From: CAYUNA01 sp047629355
GTDB taxonomy: Bacteria; Bacteroidota; Bacteroidia; Chitinophagales; Saprospiraceae
NCBI GenBank assembly: GCA_047629355.1
Contig: JBLHWU010000157.1
Span: forward strand, 1-15,611
Reading direction: 5' to 3'
Length of the DNA stretch: 15,611 nt
The translations under genes were made by a program, and so were the position numbers. Positions 7,269-13,773 of this stretch are shown one piece after another. The notes under the pieces were generated by a model that saw nothing but the letters and a program-made list of their open reading frames with translations, had not been told where the DNA came from and made no database searches. Every line of letters starts with the position of its first letter. Positions within the stretch are counted from its first letter, which is position 1.

Positions 7269-7844
7269 CTATTTAACTAATAGTTCTAAAATTTCTCCAC
7301 AATTAACAAAAGAACTGTCTTCACTTTCGCGAATACCATCTTCAATTGTTTTATCCATCGAAAGTGCATTTTCGTTGATAAACATTCCTAAATTGTGAAT
7401 GCAAAACCTCTGGGTATTTTGAATATTTAGTTCTCCTTCATTCATCATTGTTCCAATATTTATCAGCCCCAAACTGCTGCAAAAAATGCCATCAATTGTC
7501 AACTGTCCGAAGGCTGTAATCGTGAGTTTTGCACCTGATTTGATTTCCAATTGTGCAATATCATTGACTGCCTCAGAAATGATAGGGAAGGGATTGTTTT
7601 TTGAAAAATGAGCGGAAATGACTACTAAATCTTTCCAGCCGGGCACTTTTCCGTTACTCCAGTTTTGTGGCAGATTCCAATCGCATTCCATACCAGGAAA
7701 GCCACCTTTCCAAAAAACTTTGGACGCATGAATTCCTTCTGTTATAGGAAAAGGGTGTAAAAGAGAAGGTATTGTTTTCATCTTATACAGTTTTCGGCTA
7801 TAGGTGTTATAAAAATAGTTAGAACGAGATTTATCTAATCGCAT
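7269..7844 (-). CDS. Orphan beta-helix-like protein of unknown function
   Basis: This 191-residue protein has no recognised enzyme motif. Residues 43-75 (VFWKGGFPGMECDWNLPQNWSNGKVPGWKDLVVI) resemble the WNG-x-WN-x-x-NWS-x-G-x-VP-x-x-x-D-V-x-I module found in many exported Bacteroidota proteins. It is followed by IKSGAKLTITAFGQLTIDG and short NxG/NEG turns (INIGTMMNEGELNIQN, NLGMFINENAL) typical of parallel beta-helix rungs. Unlike usual hosts of this module it has no signal peptide and no type IX sorting domain, so it is either cytoplasmic, a fragment of a larger surface protein, or exported unusually. Met22 (7779-7781) is an equally plausible start, since residues 1-21 are lysine- and tyrosine-rich and resemble nothing. 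I do not assign a function. Confidence 0.6.
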   Translation of the reverse strand: MRLDKSRSNYFYNTYSRKLYKMKTIPSLLHPFPITEGIHASKVFWKGGFPGMECDWNLPQNWSNGKVPGWKDLVVISAHFSKNNPFPIISEAVNDIAQLEIKSGAKLTITAFGQLTIDGIFCSSLGLINIGTMMNEGELNIQNTQRFCIHNLGMFINENALSMDKTIEDGIRESEDSSFVNCGEILELLVK

Positions 7845-7924
7845 TACATAGGGTTTTCTATTAAAATCGCGGATGACAACCTGATTTTAGAATGATTACG
7901 AGAATGTTATTCTAAACTTAAAAA

Positions 7925-8032
7925 GGAGGTGAATGATGATTAGTTATGAAAGCACCAATACTTATAAGCGACCGTAGAACAGGTATTTATAAAGGCGTAA
8001 AGGATTATTTTCTTGAAAACCATTCTCAATAG
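7925..8032 (+). CDS. Overlapping micro-ORFs behind a strong Shine-Dalgarno
   Basis: AAAAAGGAGGTG (ending 7931) is a near-perfect anti-16S match in a window where other genes lack one. Six bases after GGAGG is ATG 7936, opening a 13-residue peptide (MISYESTNTYKRP, stop 7975-7977). In another frame ATG 7946 opens a 28-residue ORF, from MKAPILISDRRTGIYK to DYFLENHSQ, with its stop at 8030-8032. A second purine-rich GGGAGGTG follows directly. The peptides match nothing I recognise. They could be a leader peptide, a small toxin-type gene, or chance. The 420-base gap 7845-8264 has no other gene-like content apart from the inverted repeat near its right end and a small TAGAAT/ATTCTA palindrome at about 7888-7918. 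Confidence 0.25.
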
Positions 8033-8154
8033 GGAGGTGCTTAATTTTCTGCAAATTTCGCACCAAAAGTTAACTTATTGAATTGCTGGAGAGAAAAAAT
8101 AACAAATTAGGAAAAGCATAATTTAGGGGGTAATCGACATAAAATGAGACACAT

Positions 8155-8251
8155 GTGTACCGCAAACTTCCAGTTCGCTTAAGTTATAGAAACTAATTTA
8201 TATACAGAATCTACTGACATTATGGGCGCAAACTGGCACTTTGCGGTACAC
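8155..8251 (-). terminator. Long imperfect inverted repeat downstream of the UbiD-family gene
   Basis: GTGTACCGCAAA (8155-8166) pairs perfectly with TTTGCGGTACAC (8240-8251). After a 3-base mismatch the pairing resumes with CCAGTT/AACTGG. The loop is about 50 nt. It starts 14 bases past the stop of the UbiD-family gene and probably marks its mRNA 3' end. There is no T-run, so termination or RNA protection is inferred from position only. An ACACATGTGT palindrome overlaps its far end at 8149-8158. Confidence 0.45.
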
Positions 8252-8264
8252 TCAAAAAATAAAA

Positions 8265-10085
8265 TTATATTTTACCATACAATTCTCCACCTTTCGCAAA
8301 TAATTTATCTACTCGCTGACTCACCTTATCATCTTTAATCAACGGTGGCGCATGATGTGGCTTTATCCGTGCATCAATGACTAAGGACCCGCGACAGCCC
8401 CAATGTTTGTGTTCAATAAAGCTATCAACGCCATGAATATCATGTGATGGATTGGCACGGGTGTAGGTTGTCCAAAGGTAATTATTTAGGTTTTTAGCCG
8501 TAAAGTTACTGTCATCAACCATTAAAATCAACGGAATATTTTTTAAATCCATTCCTTTCAAATGTTCGGTCAATGTTGCTGCATCCGTGTTATTTTTAGA
8601 ATATTTAGGCGCATTGATGGCAAGTATGCCTTTTTGTGCAAACTGTGGATTGGAAAAACCTGTTGGTAGAGAAAAGTTGGAGGGTAAATCAGTTGTCAAT
8701 TCCCGCTGCTTTTCGCCACAGCAAGCCACGACCACTTTCGACCCTGCATTCCAACCGTCGCCCGAATAATCAAGCGTATCCATCGTGGTTTTAGTTTGAA
8801 AGTGTAAATCTCTTGTCCAATCCACTCGTTCTAAAACATGGTTGAAAAAGTAAGGAATGTCATCGGCGGTCAAATTTTCATCATCGCCTTCGGCAGCAAT
8901 AAATAGAAACTTGGCTAAAGTCGTTTGTCCTTTTCCTAAAATGTGGTTGGCTTGCGTTAAAATTTCCTCCGGTTTTCGTTCCCGAAACGGCATATATCGC
9001 TCACTACCAATCGCCAATAATAATGGATGAACACCAGCTGCATCAACTGCATTAATCTCAAGCACACCTGGAAATTCTTGCGTCAACAAAGGCGCAACCA
9101 ACTTGTGAATCATATATCCAAAACTGGAATCCTCCGCCGGCGGTCGCCCAACCACGGTGAAATGCCAAATTGCATCCTTACGGTGATATACATTTTCAAC
9201 TTCCATCACTGGAAAATCATGCGCCAAACTATAGTATCCTAAGTGGTCACCAAACGGGCCTTCTCGCTTTTTGACTCCTTTTTTAATAATCCCCGTAATC
9301 ACAAAATCTGCATCCGAAGAAATCGCCTGACCGTTGACCATTTTATATCGAAATCGCCGGTTGGCAAGCATGCCTGCAAAAGTCAATTCTGATAATCCTT
9401 CGGGCATCGGCATAATCGCAGAGAAGGCATGAGAAGGCAATCCACCAACGAAAACGGAGGACCGAAACGGTTCGTCAGTCTTGTTGTATTCCGTGTGATG
9501 CACGCCAATGCCGCGATGTAATTGATAATGCAAACCAATTTCTTTGTTCTGAACGTAGTCATTTCCAGAAAGTTGAATGCGGTACATGCCCAGATTGGAT
9601 TGCATGATGTTGTTATTGTTCGGCGGCAAAGTGAATACTTGCGGTAAGGTCACAAACGCTCCGCCGTCATCTTTCCACGACTTAATTTGCGGCAATTGGT
9701 CAATGGTCGTTTTGGCATACATCGACGGTGCACCAAACCAACTTTTCATTGGCAAAGCGGTCAATGCCGTGAAAGGCGCAGATGCATATTTTAGAGGGTT
9801 TTTTAGAAAATTAGTCGGGTCAGCCTTTAGCTCAACAACTTTTTTGACGTTTTCAAAGGTCTTTCTAAAAATAAAATCCGTGCGCTCCTTTGTCCCATAT
9901 AAATTGGACAAAGCATCGAATGGACTTCCTTTCACATTTTCAAAAAGCAGTGCTGGCCCGCCTGCATCATACACACGACGGTGCACTTCTGCCATTTCTA
10001 AATTAGGGTCCAATTCCGTTTTTATGCGAATGAGTTTGCCGTGTTTCTCTAAATCGTTGGCGCAGTGTCGAAGGCTTTTATACAT
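8265..10085 (-). CDS. UbiD-family prFMN-dependent decarboxylase
   Basis: The 606-residue cytoplasmic enzyme belongs to the UbiD family, which removes CO2 from aromatic or alpha,beta-unsaturated acids using prenylated FMN and Mn/K ions. SNLGMYR holds N164 and R169, and EGPFGDHLGYYS holds E275 and D280. The 5-residue spacings match the N/R and E/E pairs of characterised members, so the catalytic Glu-Arg-Glu set appears as R169, E275 and an Asp at the second acidic position. VVGRPPAEDSSFGYM follows as expected. It is about 100 residues longer than E. coli UbiD, the extra part being C-terminal (about 490-606). In Bacteroidota such longer proteins are usually annotated as menaquinone-pathway decarboxylases; the substrate here is not shown. 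No UbiX (prFMN synthase) gene is in the window. The gene stands alone, with 210 bases to its upstream neighbour. Confidence 0.92.
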   Translation of the reverse strand: MYKSLRHCANDLEKHGKLIRIKTELDPNLEMAEVHRRVYDAGGPALLFENVKGSPFDALSNLYGTKERTDFIFRKTFENVKKVVELKADPTNFLKNPLKYASAPFTALTALPMKSWFGAPSMYAKTTIDQLPQIKSWKDDGGAFVTLPQVFTLPPNNNNIMQSNLGMYRIQLSGNDYVQNKEIGLHYQLHRGIGVHHTEYNKTDEPFRSSVFVGGLPSHAFSAIMPMPEGLSELTFAGMLANRRFRYKMVNGQAISSDADFVITGIIKKGVKKREGPFGDHLGYYSLAHDFPVMEVENVYHRKDAIWHFTVVGRPPAEDSSFGYMIHKLVAPLLTQEFPGVLEINAVDAAGVHPLLLAIGSERYMPFRERKPEEILTQANHILGKGQTTLAKFLFIAAEGDDENLTADDIPYFFNHVLERVDWTRDLHFQTKTTMDTLDYSGDGWNAGSKVVVACCGEKQRELTTDLPSNFSLPTGFSNPQFAQKGILAINAPKYSKNNTDAATLTEHLKGMDLKNIPLILMVDDSNFTAKNLNNYLWTTYTRANPSHDIHGVDSFIEHKHWGCRGSLVIDARIKPHHAPPLIKDDKVSQRVDKLFAKGGELYGKI

Positions 10086-10295
10086 CGTTGAATTGTTATT
10101 TTATTACTTACTGAGGTTGGTTTTGCAATAATAGGGAAATTTTGCATTTTAAACAGGCGTTTGAAAAATGAGTTTTTGAAATAATAAACTTTGTTAGTTT
10201 TTTACATTTTTTGAACAAATACTTAGCTAAAATTTGGGGCATAAAGCGACTTTCCCTGTCTTTAAATAACTTCTCAATTGCTTATTTCTAAACAA

Positions 10296-10943
10296 CTATA
10301 ACTCCTCAATAAATGCCAATTTCACACCCTGATATTTTGCCTTCTTCAACTCCCGCTGCATATTTTTAATCGTCTCAATCGGTCCTTGGTCAAGCGCCAT
10401 ATTCACCATCCAAGCGGGAATGCTACCAGCCGGGTCTGATTTTAAAAAATACTCAATTTTGACCCGACCATCCTTTTGTGGGTACAAATTCCATTGAATA
10501 TCCAAGGTCGTAATTCGTACTAAATCCTCCAAATTATTCTTTTTCCAATGCGCACTACTGACGGTGGCGCGAACGATTTTAGTGTCCCGTTCTTGCCAAA
10601 GTTTGCTGTAGCCAACGAGGTCGCGGTCACTTATGGGCCACGGGAAATCCATTCGATTGTAATAATAAAAATCGGTTGCGTTGATGCGCTGAATCATCGA
10701 AGTTTCAGCGAGTTTATATACCCAGCTGGTATAGTTTGGGACATCATCCAGTAGCTTAACCACACCTGACAGACTGGTTTCGACGTAATAATCCATTCGC
10801 AATTCATAAATATCCATATCTGGACTTTCGCGGTAATAAACTTGGATATCATCGCTGTTGCGTTTGAGTATCCAGTCGTTTTGTTGGGTAAAAACGAAAG
10901 TAGGAATCATGAAAAATAAAAATGTAAAAGTAAGTTTGGTCAT
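10296..10943 (-). CDS. Secreted START-domain (StAR-related lipid-binding) protein
   Basis: The 215-residue product has an N-terminal signal peptide (MTKLTFTFLFFMIPTFVFTQ, cleavage near residue 20), so it is exported, probably to the periplasm. The rest is one START/SRPBCC helix-grip domain: WILKRNSDDIQVYYRE at the start, VVKLLDDVPNYTSWV, FPWPISDRDLVGYSK in the middle, IQWNLYPQKDGRVKIEYFLKSDPAGSIPAWMVN, and a long C-terminal helix (PIETIKNMQRELKKAKYQ). The PWP-SDRD and DPGG-like (here DPAGSIP) motifs are characteristic of START proteins. This fold forms a hydrophobic cavity that binds lipids or sterols, and a lipid-carrying role in the envelope is inferred. No catalytic residues are expected. 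The gene diverges from thyA across 227 AT-rich bases. Confidence 0.88.
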   Translation of the reverse strand: MTKLTFTFLFFMIPTFVFTQQNDWILKRNSDDIQVYYRESPDMDIYELRMDYYVETSLSGVVKLLDDVPNYTSWVYKLAETSMIQRINATDFYYYNRMDFPWPISDRDLVGYSKLWQERDTKIVRATVSSAHWKKNNLEDLVRITTLDIQWNLYPQKDGRVKIEYFLKSDPAGSIPAWMVNMALDQGPIETIKNMQRELKKAKYQGVKLAFIEEL

Positions 10944-11170
10944 TGTTTGCTGTGCTAAGTTTTGGGTAAAAATAGATTTAAAAATAACTAAACAAAGCCT
11001 TTTTCAAATTAACAGCCAATCTCTTCCTTCTGTTCTCTTAAAATTCATTATAATTTTTGAATATTTGCAAAAAAAATAGAGAAATTTTTTTCTAAAGCCC
11101 TTAACTAAAACCGAAATTACGATAATATCTCCCAAAAACCGTTGACTAATCTGCTAAAAACTACAAAATC

Positions 11171-11965
11171 ATGAAGCAATACTTAACACTTCTTCAACAC
11201 ATTCTCGACAAAGGAACTACCAAAGGCGACCGCACTGGCACGGGCACAAAATCTGTTTTCGGCTACCAAATGCGCTTCGACCTCAACGAAGGTTTCCCAA
11301 TGGTAACGACGAAAAAGTTGCATTTGAAATCCATCGTTTACGAGTTGTTGTGGTTTTTGAAAGGTGATACCAATGTGAAATATTTACAAGAAAATGGCGT
11401 GCGAATTTGGAATGAATGGGCGGATGAAAATGGCGATTTAGGTCCTGTTTATGGCAAACAATGGGTGGCTTGGGAAGCTACGGATGGTACAATCACCAAT
11501 CAAATTGAGAACGTTGTCAATACTTTGAAAAACAATCCAGATTCACGCAGAATCATTGTGAATGCTTGGAATGTGGGTGATTTAAAAGACATGGCATTGA
11601 CGCCTTGTCATGCCTTGGTGCAGTTTTATGTGGCAGATGGAAAGTTGTCTTGTCAATTGTATCAAAGGTCTGCGGATTGTTTTTTGGGCGTACCGTTCAA
11701 CATTGCTTCTTATGCCTTATTGACGATGATGATGGCACAAGTTTGTGATTTAAAATTGGGGGAATTCATTCATACTTTTGGCGATGCCCACTTGTATTCT
11801 AATCATTTGGAACAAACGAATTTGCAATTGTCGCGTGAGCCGAAGAAATTACCAACCATGAAAATCAATCCTGAGGTGAAAGACATTTTTGGGTTTAAAT
11901 TTGAAGATTTTGAATTGGTAGGGTATGAGGCGTATCCGCATATTAAAGCGAAAGTGGCGGTTTAA
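11171..11965 (+). CDS. thyA: Thymidylate synthase
   Basis: It converts dUMP to dTMP with methylenetetrahydrofolate, supplying thymidine for DNA synthesis. At 264 residues it has the same length as E. coli ThyA, and the nucleophile falls at C146 (TPCHALVQFYV). Other family blocks are DRTGTGTKSVFGYQMRFDL, FPMVTTKKLHLKSI, ELLWFLKGDTNV, GPVYGKQW, DSRRIIVNAWN, LYQRSADCFLGVPFNIASYALL (dUMP binding) and HTFGDAHLYSNH. The protein ends with KAKVAV, a hydrophobic C-terminus as the family requires. ATG 11171 gives the standard N-terminus. Dihydrofolate reductase (folA), often its neighbour, is absent here; the next gene is convergent. No Shine-Dalgarno is evident, as usual in Bacteroidota. Confidence 0.97.
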   Translation: MKQYLTLLQHILDKGTTKGDRTGTGTKSVFGYQMRFDLNEGFPMVTTKKLHLKSIVYELLWFLKGDTNVKYLQENGVRIWNEWADENGDLGPVYGKQWVAWEATDGTITNQIENVVNTLKNNPDSRRIIVNAWNVGDLKDMALTPCHALVQFYVADGKLSCQLYQRSADCFLGVPFNIASYALLTMMMAQVCDLKLGEFIHTFGDAHLYSNHLEQTNLQLSREPKKLPTMKINPEVKDIFGFKFEDFELVGYEAYPHIKAKVAV

Positions 11966-12122
11966 CAAACAGAGCGTTTGATGGATGAAAACGGCTTTGC
12001 AAGAACTGTTTTTATCCCTCAAGACGCACTCCGCCCTACCGTAGGCAGCGCGCTTTTTTTTTGAAGCTCGAAAATTGCAAAATTTTCTCGTTTCTCATTT
12101 TTTTAGATAACTTTTGTTGTAA
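11966..12122 (+). repeat. Decayed structured repeat A2
   Basis: It has the same a-b-c hairpin order as A1 and A3. Hairpin a: 11978-11994 with 12006-12022, 17 positions with one mismatch and two G-T pairs. Hairpin b: GC-rich, 12032-12052, with two mismatched pairs. Hairpin c: 12063-12076 with a partner ending about 12094, several mismatches. The outer ends AACAAACAG (from 11965) and CTTTTGTTGTAA (to 12122) echo the A3 ends imperfectly. It fills the space between thyA and the convergent muramidase gene and could serve both as a transcription end. Confidence 0.6.
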
Positions 12123-12153
12123 TGTGTTGGGTCACTACGATTTTAGAAATATT

Positions 12154-13152
12154 TCATCCTCTCCGCAACAGCTTAAACTCCCGAAACCATCTCGCCAATT
12201 GTTCATCGTAATGATGCGCCGCATAGCCAGAACCATTATAAAATCGAGCGACCGCTTTGAAATCGTCCTCTGTTGGATTCATTTTAGAAACTACAGGTCG
12301 AGTCCTTGAACTTAGCGTCAAAAATCGCCCAATTGACATTACTTGTTCTGATAAAGGGGCGGTAAATAAAGCTTGTGCCGATGCTGCGTCAACTCGCTTA
12401 TAATTGAAACCCATAATCTGTCCCAGACCAAAACTCATCGACCGATACCGCAATTCTGTAAAAGACGTATCTGGATGTCGTTCCACAAATTTTGTCAACC
12501 AATGCTGCTCAAAACGCGGTCGCACGACGCCAGCTGTCTCCTGCCGAATGATGGCAAGTATCCATTCTGGCTGAATTTCAATATTTCGAGTTGTTCTTTC
12601 TTGAATGATTTTGGCGGCGTTTTCAGCAAGTTCGCCATACTTCTCATTTATTTTTCTACAACTCAACAATTGTCGATTGTACAAGGCATTTAATTGAAAA
12701 ATGGCCTCATCAAAACTACCGCAATTGACTGCATTGGCATCAATTGCCGCTCTAGAAACCGTTAACAATTTTTCTAAAATAGGAATGGTTAAATGAATAT
12801 CAGGAATAGACGTGATGCGTTTTCGGGCTGACCGCCAATTACATGGATACGCTAAAGTCGCGCGATTAATTTCATTTTCAGATAGTTCATTTTCATGAAT
12901 AAACTGCGCCAAAGCCCGATTCGTTCCACGTCCAAAATCACCATCAATCGCAAACGCACCCGATGAAGAAGTAGAATAGCCCAGAAAAATAAGTAGTCGT
13001 TGAAAAGCACGGATGGAATTTTCTCCCGCTGATTTTCGATTGAGGGTCAAGTCGCCACGTTCGAGTCGTTTAAGGTCTTTTTCCCATTGTGGCTCGACGT
13101 TTGGTGGGTTGACAATCTTTTGAATTTGAGGGTCGTGAATTAAATTAAGCAT
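12154..13152 (-). CDS. N-acetylmuramidase with peptidoglycan-binding domain
   Basis: The 332-residue protein has an N-terminal peptidoglycan-binding-like part (about 40-100: SIRAFQRLLIFLGY, then AIDGDFGRGTNRALAQFI). Its C-terminal domain (about 165-330) matches the N-acetylmuramidase family formerly called DUF3380: WILAIIRQETAGVVRPRFEQHW, MSFGLGQIMGFNYKRVDAASAQALF, FKAVARFYNGSGYAAHHYDEQLARW. E205 in RQETAG is the likely catalytic acid; E215 in RFEQHW is a second conserved acidic residue. These enzymes cut the glycan chain of peptidoglycan and are frequent in phage and injection-system contexts. No signal peptide or membrane segment is visible, so release would need a holin, an injection device or lysis, none of which is encoded here. 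Repeats A2 and A3 lie on either side. Confidence 0.85.
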   Translation of the reverse strand: MLNLIHDPQIQKIVNPPNVEPQWEKDLKRLERGDLTLNRKSAGENSIRAFQRLLIFLGYSTSSSGAFAIDGDFGRGTNRALAQFIHENELSENEINRATLAYPCNWRSARKRITSIPDIHLTIPILEKLLTVSRAAIDANAVNCGSFDEAIFQLNALYNRQLLSCRKINEKYGELAENAAKIIQERTTRNIEIQPEWILAIIRQETAGVVRPRFEQHWLTKFVERHPDTSFTELRYRSMSFGLGQIMGFNYKRVDAASAQALFTAPLSEQVMSIGRFLTLSSRTRPVVSKMNPTEDDFKAVARFYNGSGYAAHHYDEQLARWFREFKLLRRG

Positions 13153-13284
13153 AGCTTTTCATCTTGAAAATTTGGTGAATAAGCAACAAGGTAGCTCTAA
13201 TTTTTTGAAAATAAACCAATTATTTCTTTTAAATAAATTCTTCTGAAAATAGGAATCGAATTGTTTTTAACCTGCTAAATACTG

Positions 13285-13468
13285 GGTAACAAAAGTCTAT
13301 TCGAATCTTCGTCAGAGGGAGTTTGAGGGATAAAAACGGTTTTTGAAAAACCGTTTTTATCCCTCAATACCCACTCGCGCTGCCGCAGGTAGCGCGCATT
13401 GTATTTTAAGAAGCGAGAAAATTGAAAGATTTTCTCGCTTCTTAATTTTTTAGCAACCTTTTGTTACC
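13285..13468 (+). repeat. Structured intergenic repeat A3, best-preserved copy
   Basis: Perfect terminal inverted repeats GGTAACAAAAG (13285-13295) and CTTTTGTTACC (13458-13468) enclose three hairpins. Hairpin a (13323-13367) is a perfect 22-bp palindrome around a single base. Hairpin b (13376-13396) is GC-rich. Hairpin c (13406-13422 with 13429-13445) is a perfect 17-bp stem with a 6-nt loop. If extruded, the whole forms a cloverleaf-like junction. It lies between the divergent muramidase and metalloprotease genes. The rest of the gap 13153-13729 holds only AT-rich sequence and one small hairpin. Confidence 0.85.
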
Positions 13469-13496
13469 ATTTACTACTTCATGCGGAGTTAAACTT

Positions 13497-13520
13497 GGTC
13501 ATTTTTATGAAAAATCGACC
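13497..13520. repeat. Small AT-rich hairpin
   Basis: GGTC-ATTTTT (13497-13506) pairs with AAAAAT-CGACC (13510-13520) with one bulged base and a 3-nt loop. It sits midway between repeat A3 and the metalloprotease promoter. No function can be assigned. Confidence 0.35.
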
Positions 13521-13729
13521 ATTTTTAAAATCTGTTGAGCTTTTAGTTAATAGCCAGTGTTATTGAAGAATTTTTAAAGGGAAACTATCGAAAAAAGACG
13601 GTTATAAAATTATCGAATTAATTGTTACGAGTTCCTTAAATGGTACTAAACCTTCCCTGACTTTTGTCCTTTAAAAGTCTTTCCTTTATTTAATTCCTTT
13701 TTCAAATAACAATTATCGCAATATGCGGT

Positions 13730-13737
13730 TAGCTTTG
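13730..13737 (+). promoter_or_regulatory. Bacteroidota -7 promoter box for the metalloprotease gene
   Basis: TAGCTTTG matches TAnnTTTG. Transcription would start near 13744, 30 bases before ATG 13774. The box overlaps the codons that a start at 13723 would use, which decides the gene start in favour of 13774. No canonical -33 TTG is clear upstream. Confidence 0.6.
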
Positions 13738-13773
13738 CATTACTTTAGCTATATCATAAAAATAACAAATATA

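Noticed and set aside
7918..7932. Minus-strand CACCTCCTTTTT as a 16S rRNA 3' end
   Set aside because: Only the anti-Shine-Dalgarno core matches; there is no flanking rRNA or spacer sequence. It is just the complement of the strong Shine-Dalgarno.
9577..10131. A 184-codon open frame on the + strand
   Set aside because: Antisense to the well-supported UbiD-family gene.
12032..12052. Inversion of hairpin b in copy A2 relative to A3
   Set aside because: The hairpin is so palindromic that both orientations match A3 equally well (17 of 21 positions each by my count), so orientation cannot be decided.
5615..13468. CRISPR array
   Set aside because: The A repeats are few, long, internally palindromic and widely spaced, with no regular spacers or cas genes.
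13723..13773. Upstream start for the metalloprotease
   Set aside because: The promoter box TAGCTTTG at 13730-13737 lies inside this extension, and the signal peptide begins properly at ATG 13774.
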